From Semisulcospira habei (Eukaryota; Mollusca; Gastropoda; Semisulcospiridae): DNA of 64,000 nucleotides. Shown here one piece after another: positions 59,163 to 64,000 of the stretch (positions are counted from its first letter, which is position 1; each line of letters begins with the position of its first letter). The notes beneath the pieces were generated by a model. It worked only from the letters and a program-made list of their open reading frames with translations, ran no database searches and was not told the origin of the DNA. The DNA lies in the NCBI GenBank assembly GCA_036245525.1, contig BTPG01000008.1:25397199-25461198 (forward strand), in the 5' to 3' direction. The translations under genes and the position numbers were made by a program.

Positions 59163-60409
59163 AGTTTTGTTTCTGTGTGTGTGAACATACCACAGTTGGT
59201 CGTAGTATTCAACAGCCATTGGTTCAGGAACTTTTATTCATTTGTGTACTGGTCTGTTATTTTGGACCTTGCAGCCTTGAGCGGTATAGTCCAAAATCAC
59301 AGGCAACACATTATATACTTTGTCAAGGGTTGTGAAAAAGGCATTTTCTTCTGTATACACCTTTCGAGATGGCCCCCTACCAGTATTTTTCATGTCTCAT
59401 ACATGTTTTTGCTTATTGTGTTCATATACAGACGCAAAATGGTGATATGCAGTGCAAGAGTGCGATCCCTGCTTTGTAGACCAGAGGCCAGTTGCGTGAG
59501 TTAGTCCTACGCCAGCCACTAAGCTAGGTGCTCAGCTAAAGCGGAACGCCTTGCTTAGTGGCTTACACAGGAAAGTAACTCCTGATGCAGTCAACCCCAG
59601 CAAAAGACTGTGTGCATTTGCTGTGGTTCAGTGTAGGTTTTGGGCTTTGATATAAGCTCAGCACAAGTTTATTTGTGTGCTGGTCTGTCATTTTGGACCT
59701 TACAGCCTGGAGCTGCTATTATCCAATTCACAGACCAGCACATTTTATTATTAGCTGGTTAGCATGTATTTTTGAATGAATACCTCAGAGTTTTACGATG
59801 AGAACAAACTTACAAAATCACAGTGTGAAGGATATGGTTGAAGTGCTGTCAGCCATTACTGTAAATACTTATTTTCCTAAACTGGCATTGAGAAAGATTT
59901 GTGCACATTTTGTAACATTTTGTACAGTCTCATCTAGGAAGTTTCAATATATTTATGTACAGAATGATCATGTTATTACCTGCCATATATTTGTGTGTGA
60001 GTGTTATGTCTATCTCAATGCATTGATCGTGGAAATTTCATAACCCAGTGTGCAAAGGTGTTCGAGACTGTGAAGGCCATTGTTGGCCCTCGCACAGCTG
60101 TGTGTGGGCCGTTGTCGGCCCAGAGACCTTTTGTTGTTGGAGAAGCTAGAGCATTTCTAATTTTCAGACACAAATGTATATCACAGTATATTTTCAGCAT
60201 TATTTCTTGAGTGCTGGTTTTTGAATCTGGACATTATGGCTTAGAGCTGTGAGGTACAAACTCAGAGACCTGTATCAATTTTCTGACAGCCACGTGGTTT
60301 TCAGTTTACAGCATGCAGGCGCTGCTGAACTAATATTTCCCACTGCATATTTTCTGACATGAAACCATAATTTATAAGCCATGGGTCGCTGATGACTGAA
60401 CAATTGTAT
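59163..60409. other. flank with GTGCTGGTCTG-family hairpins, no gene
   Basis: Hairpins with TGGTCTGT(T/C)ATTTTGGACC and complement lie at about 59241-59310, 59676-59742 and, degraded, 60210-60272. No coding region is supported. Confidence 0.5.
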
Positions 60410-60592
60410 TTAACCCATCAGCCCCAACACACCACAGCAGAAGATGGATCGACCATGTTAATTTCTGACGGCGCCAAGCTAATCTGTCACTAATCTTGAA
60501 TTATCATGGTCAATCTATCTCCTACAACTGGTGCATAGTCATTAGGTGACACTTACAGAAATCTGAGAAATGCGGCTGTGGGGTGAAATGGC
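60410..60592. mobile_element. TTAA MITE, family 1 (degraded)
   Basis: It starts TTTAACCCATCAGCCCC and keeps the arms GATGGATCGACCATG and CATGGTCAATCTATCTCC, though one hairpin arm is shortened. The right end has decayed to GGGGTGAAATGG. Confidence 0.55.
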
Positions 60593-60738
60593 CACTGCCA
60601 GAAAAATTCAAACACCACCATGCTGCAAGAATGTATTTGCCTCTTGCTGACCCTATTCACATCTGTTTCTTGGATTGATGGAATTATTCAGTGTTGAAAT
60701 TACCCTGCTTTCAAAGACTTATTTGCATCCATTGGCAA

Positions 60739-60818
60739 TTAACTCATTCGAGACGTGCCGCCTCCAGATACGCGGCTTATACCGCATATCCGGAGGCGGC
60801 ACGTCTCGAATGAATTAA
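60739..60818. mobile_element. 80-bp TTAA hairpin, CGAGACGTGC family (copy 3)
   Basis: TTAACTCATTCGAGACGTGCC at the left (first 20 bases shown by complement GCACGTCTCGAATGAATTAA at the right) with inner CCGCCTCCAGATACGCGG and its complement. TTAA lies on both sides. Confidence 0.65.
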
Positions 60819-61174
60819 GGGCCAGATGTATTTTCACTGGCCGTATTAAAAATAGATAAATGAGCAGTGTTCCTCTGAATGTTGTCATCCATAAATGTGA
60901 AGTAAAATGATTTGTCTGTGACCAACTTGGATGAGGTGCACACAGATTTCGGCACAAATTACAAAGTTTTAATTCATTTAACACCTTTCTGCATTCAGCC
61001 ACTGGTACTGTTTACAGAACCGATGGTTGCATTACAAAGGGGTGAATTTCACCATGCTGCTGCGAAGAGGTTAATTTCTCTTTTTTTTTTGCGCTTGGTG
61101 CTGAAGTTACTGCTGATAGTTACAATGCATTTTTTTTTTGGGTATAACTATTTTTTCTTGTCGTGCACTTGAAG

Positions 61175-61384
61175 TTAACTCATTTAACCCCATGGCCGCA
61201 TTTCCTAAATTTTGAAGGCGTCACATCTAACGACGATGTACCAGCTGCGGGAGATGGATCGACCTTGATAATTCAAGGGTAGTGCCGGATTAGCTGGGCG
61301 CCATCAGGCGCCAAGCTAATCTGACACTACCCTTGAATTATCATGGTCAATTCATTTTCTGCTGCAGGGCTTTGGGGTCATAAG
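61175..61384. mobile_element. TTAA MITE, family 1 variant
   Basis: The hairpin arms CTTGATAATTCAAGGGTAG and CTACCCTTGAATTATCATGG surround TTAGCTGGGCGCC. Here the sequence CTAAATTTTGAAGGCGTCAC, normally on the right side of the hairpin, lies on the left in inverted form. The core is therefore in the opposite orientation to the copies at 56 and 61522. Confidence 0.6.
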
Positions 61385-61521
61385 CATACATATTTGTGTT
61401 GCAGAAAATTCACCACGTACTTCTTCCACCGCTTAGAAAATATGCATTAATCACCATGTATAGATATTTGCCTTTAATTATATTTTGCATTTTTTACATG
61501 TTCTCTTTACTTCTCAAAGCA

Positions 61522-61735
61522 TTAACCCATTCAGCCCTGACGCACTACAGCAGGAGATCGGTCGACCATGATAATTAAAGGGTAGTGCCAGATTAGCTTG
61601 GCGCCTGTTGGCGCCTAGCTAATCTGGCACTGCCCTTGAATTATCATGGTCGATCCATATCCTGCAACAGGTGCATAGTCGTTAGATGACACCTCCAAAA
61701 TTTGGAAAATATGTGCGCCTGGCTGAATGAGTTAA
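61522..61735. mobile_element. TTAA MITE, family 1 (well preserved)
   Basis: TTAACCCATTCAGCCCTGAC on the left and TGGCTGAATGAGTTAA on the right are bounded by TTAA. Central arms are GACCATGATAATTAAAGGG and CCCTTGAATTATCATGGTC. It closely resembles the copy at 56-274. Confidence 0.72.
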
Positions 61736-62061
61736 ATGAACATATGCACTTATTTTGTGATTAAGTACTTGACTGATTTGCTGATTGTTGACAATTATTT
61801 TGTTTGTACGGGTATACACTGCTGACAATTGGTTTTGATATTTGTTTTATTTAGTAGCTCATAGGATTTTGAATTTCCTTGCACTTGGTATACTTGCTTT
61901 TGATTTTGTGAGATTATTCATGGCTTCGGGGAATATTATTTTACAGACTAGAAAGAAGAAAGAACGTATCAAACCACGCCGTGGAATACATGTACTATGG
62001 TTTACTCGTAACACATGTACCATAATGACACCACAGCAGGCGATGGATTAGTCTGGATAGT

Positions 62062-62274
62062 TTAACCTCTTCACTGCTGAGAAAAAACAAACAAACTATG
62101 ATGCATCTGCAAGACATAGATCCTCATGAGCCCCCACAATTGCGGGGGCTCATGAGGATCTATGCCTCTTGCTGACACCTCTTTGTATCTATGCTCTGCT
62201 CACAGCTTGAATGAACAAAGAGTTCATAAGCACAGTGTGTGTCCACTGACAGTGAAGGTGTTAAGGTATTGTCA
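62062..62274. mobile_element. TTAA MITE, family 3, nested inside a family-1 MITE
   Basis: TTAACCTCTTCACTGCTGAG (62062) and ACAGTGAAGGTGTTAA (ends 62274) form the termini; the centre holds AGATCCTCATGAGCCCCC and its complement. The flanks GATGGATTAGTCTGGATAG and GGTATTGTCAGCTGGG, joined with one TTAA, restore a family-1 hairpin (right arm CTGGCAGTACCTTTAAACTAG). This gives direct proof of TTAA duplication. Confidence 0.72.
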
Positions 62275-62787
62275 GCTGGGTGGCTGGAAGGCACCATGCT
62301 AATCTGGCAGTACCTTTAAACTAGCATAGCCAATCCATCTCCTATAGCAGGTACACAGTCTTTGTTGAAAATGAGCATATGTTGTGAAGATTTAGGGGTG
62401 GGGGACGGTGCTGATGACACTATTGTGAATGTCTGTACCTTTGTTTGCATGTTAAAATCCTGGCCTTGGTTTGATGAGTGACCTTGGATCCTGTTCAAGC
62501 CCTAAGCAGGGTGCTCCTGTAGCGAAACACCTTGCTTAGTGGCTGGTGCAGGATTTAAGCTCACTGAACCCTGTTTCCTGCAATAATGAACAAAGTCCTC
62601 AGGCTTACAGCGAGAATAAATGAACAAAACAAACCACAGAAAAGGTCTGTATGCATTGTCTACCCAAAAATCGAATTTGCAGTTATCTTTACCGATTCAC
62701 GATTTGTCAAAATGAGTATAGGGCATATAGCATGTTGTCCGCCTGCCTTTTCAAATTAGGTTCTGTCCTTTTCATACCCTCACTTGT

Positions 62788-62842
62788 ACCTCTCCCCCCC
62801 CCCCCCCCACCCCCACCCCACCCCCACCCCCCACCGCCCCTC
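62788..62842. repeat. poly(C)/(CCCCCA)n simple repeat
   Basis: The run of C with occasional A produces a proline-rich open frame that is not a gene. Confidence 0.85.
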
Positions 62843-63189
62843 CCTGATACCCCTAATCCACAGCTGTTCTCATGTTGTGTCCATGTACTTATCTACAGTA
62901 AAAAATTTGTTCAAATTTGTGTGTGGTGAGTTCATCATGCATTTCAGAATCTGTTGAATCTTGATTTCACATCACCCGACAAATGTGTGTTTCGTATGAC
63001 ATGTCAGAATTGTGTTCGTCTCACTGTTGGCATTAACGGTTCCCAAACTGTTGAACTGTACGTGTACATTGTTTTTTTACATGAGAACAAAAAAGATAAT
63101 ACTAAAACTATTTCGGCATCTGCTTTGTACAGCGATCATGATTTGATTTTGTTTTCATCCTTTCGGTTGCACCCATAGCCGTAGATCAT

Positions 63190-63660
63190 TGGACAGACGT
63201 GGGGTGCGGTTGGCCGGCACAAGCACAACTGTGCGTGGTCCAGCTGCACCCCACGTCGGTTCTATGACCTTTGCTCATTGGGTATTTTTTATCTGTACAG
63301 ATATCTTTTTAAGGGGTGAGTGGTATGGGAAAGGTTCACAAAGTAAAGAAGTCGGAAATGTTGGCCAAGAGAAAAAATATTTAGCATTTCTTTTAACTGT
63401 TAAACTCTCATAACTAAATGACTTCCATTCTATAGAATGGAAGTCATTTAATTATGGGAGTTTAAGAGTTAATTTTTCTGCATTTTAATTTTGGTAGTAT
63501 TCTCTGTTCGATCAGCATTTTTTATTTATGTGCAGTGAACTCTTCAGTGTGATGAAAAACTCGGTCAGTTTGATACTGTTCTGCATTTGTATACTGATGA
63601 GCAAAAGAAATGCAACATTAAAAAAGAAAAGTCGCATTTCTTTTGCTCGTCGGTATACAT
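63190..63660. repeat. three small inverted repeats
   Basis: A first hairpin at about 63197-63255 pairs GACGTGGGGTGCGGTTGG with CAGCTGCACCCCACGTC. A second, bounded by TTAA (63400-63472), pairs CTCTCATAACTAAATGACTT with AAGTCATTTAATTATGGGAG. A third at 63587-63659 pairs TATACTGATGAGCAAAAGAA with TTCTTTTGCTCGTCGGTATA. Confidence 0.6.
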
Positions 63661-63841
63661 TTTAGTCACAGTTGTGAGTTACAAGTCAGTAGTGATGCAT
63701 ACAGGTTTTACTAATGTTGTTCATTATTGTGATTTTCTTTCAGAGCATTGAATCAAATTAAATACAGCTGAATTATCACACGTTTTAACAAGTAGATACA
63801 TATATATTCACTTTTCAGTTTGTTACATTGGCCAGACTTGT

Positions 63842-64000
63842 TTTATTCAGTCCTGGTATTCTGCAGCGGGGAATGGATTGAGCATGATAATTCAATGTAG
63901 TTCCTGATTAGCTCAGCGCCTGGCGCAAAGGAAATCAGGCACTTGTCTTGAATTAGCATGGTCAGTCTATCTCCCATGACTGGTAGGTCAAAGATGTCTC
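63842..64000. mobile_element. TTAA MITE, family 1, cut by the window end
   Basis: The arms GCATGATAATTCAATGTAG and TGTCTTGAATTAGCATGG, and the flank CAGTCTATCTCCCATGACTGG, match the family-1 copies. The element continues past base 64000. Confidence 0.5.

Overview
This is eukaryotic, very probably invertebrate, DNA. A mollusc (gastropod-like) genome is my best guess, from the mix of DIRS1-like retrotransposons, APE-type LINEs, TTAA hairpin MITEs and a tRNA-derived SINE with an ATT tail. The species cannot be fixed from the sequence. The only host gene I can support is on the + strand: a BMP type I receptor kinase (BMPR1, ALK3/6 or thickveins class). Its last eight coding exons (892-1003, 16080-16218, 16894-17086, 17363-17554, 28437-28542, 52487-52674, 53911-54041, 56134-56274) join in phase into about 399 codons: transmembrane segment, juxtamembrane/GS box, and complete kinase. 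The ligand-binding exons lie upstream of the window. A long 3' flank or 3' UTR follows.

Nearly everything else is intronic transposon. Left cluster (about 2.2-15.5 kb, intron after the TM exon): a degraded minus-strand LINE (LINE B, 15.5 down to 2.2 kb) was hit by a full-length LINE A copy (2717-5989, 12-bp TSD) and by a TTAA-type DNA element (7868-15126). That DNA element received DIRS A (8195-14715, minus strand). A free-standing DIRS B (18527-24839, + strand) lies in the fourth visible intron, which also holds a pogo/Tigger-like MITE (26217-26929).

Right cluster (28.7-51.8 kb, intron between the catalytic-loop exon and the activation-segment exon): an old DIRS D (28726-51772) was filled by a second, uninterrupted LINE A (30973-34273, 13-bp TSD, 1004-codon ORF), by an unclassified insert (35724-45413) that itself contains the nearly intact DIRS C (37848-44371), and by two back-to-back jockey/I-like LINEs (minus-strand fragment 46049-47443; + strand 47444-51420). 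The LINE pair occupies the place of the D tyrosine-recombinase gene.

The four DIRS elements have inverted terminal repeats and an internal complementary region. They also share an unusual layout. In B, C and D an 8-nt coding exon (ATG plus five bases) is followed by a 150-181 nt predicted intron and then a Gag beginning M-x-S-x-Q-V-[RK]-T-C. Gag has a Cys-rich FQWPSD-type motif, family-specific tandem repeats and an SR-rich region. It runs in the same frame into RT/RNase H and a methyltransferase-like segment, with the tyrosine recombinase overlapping in another frame. The last 12 kb and the intron edges hold many TTAA-bounded hairpin MITEs and dispersed palindromes.
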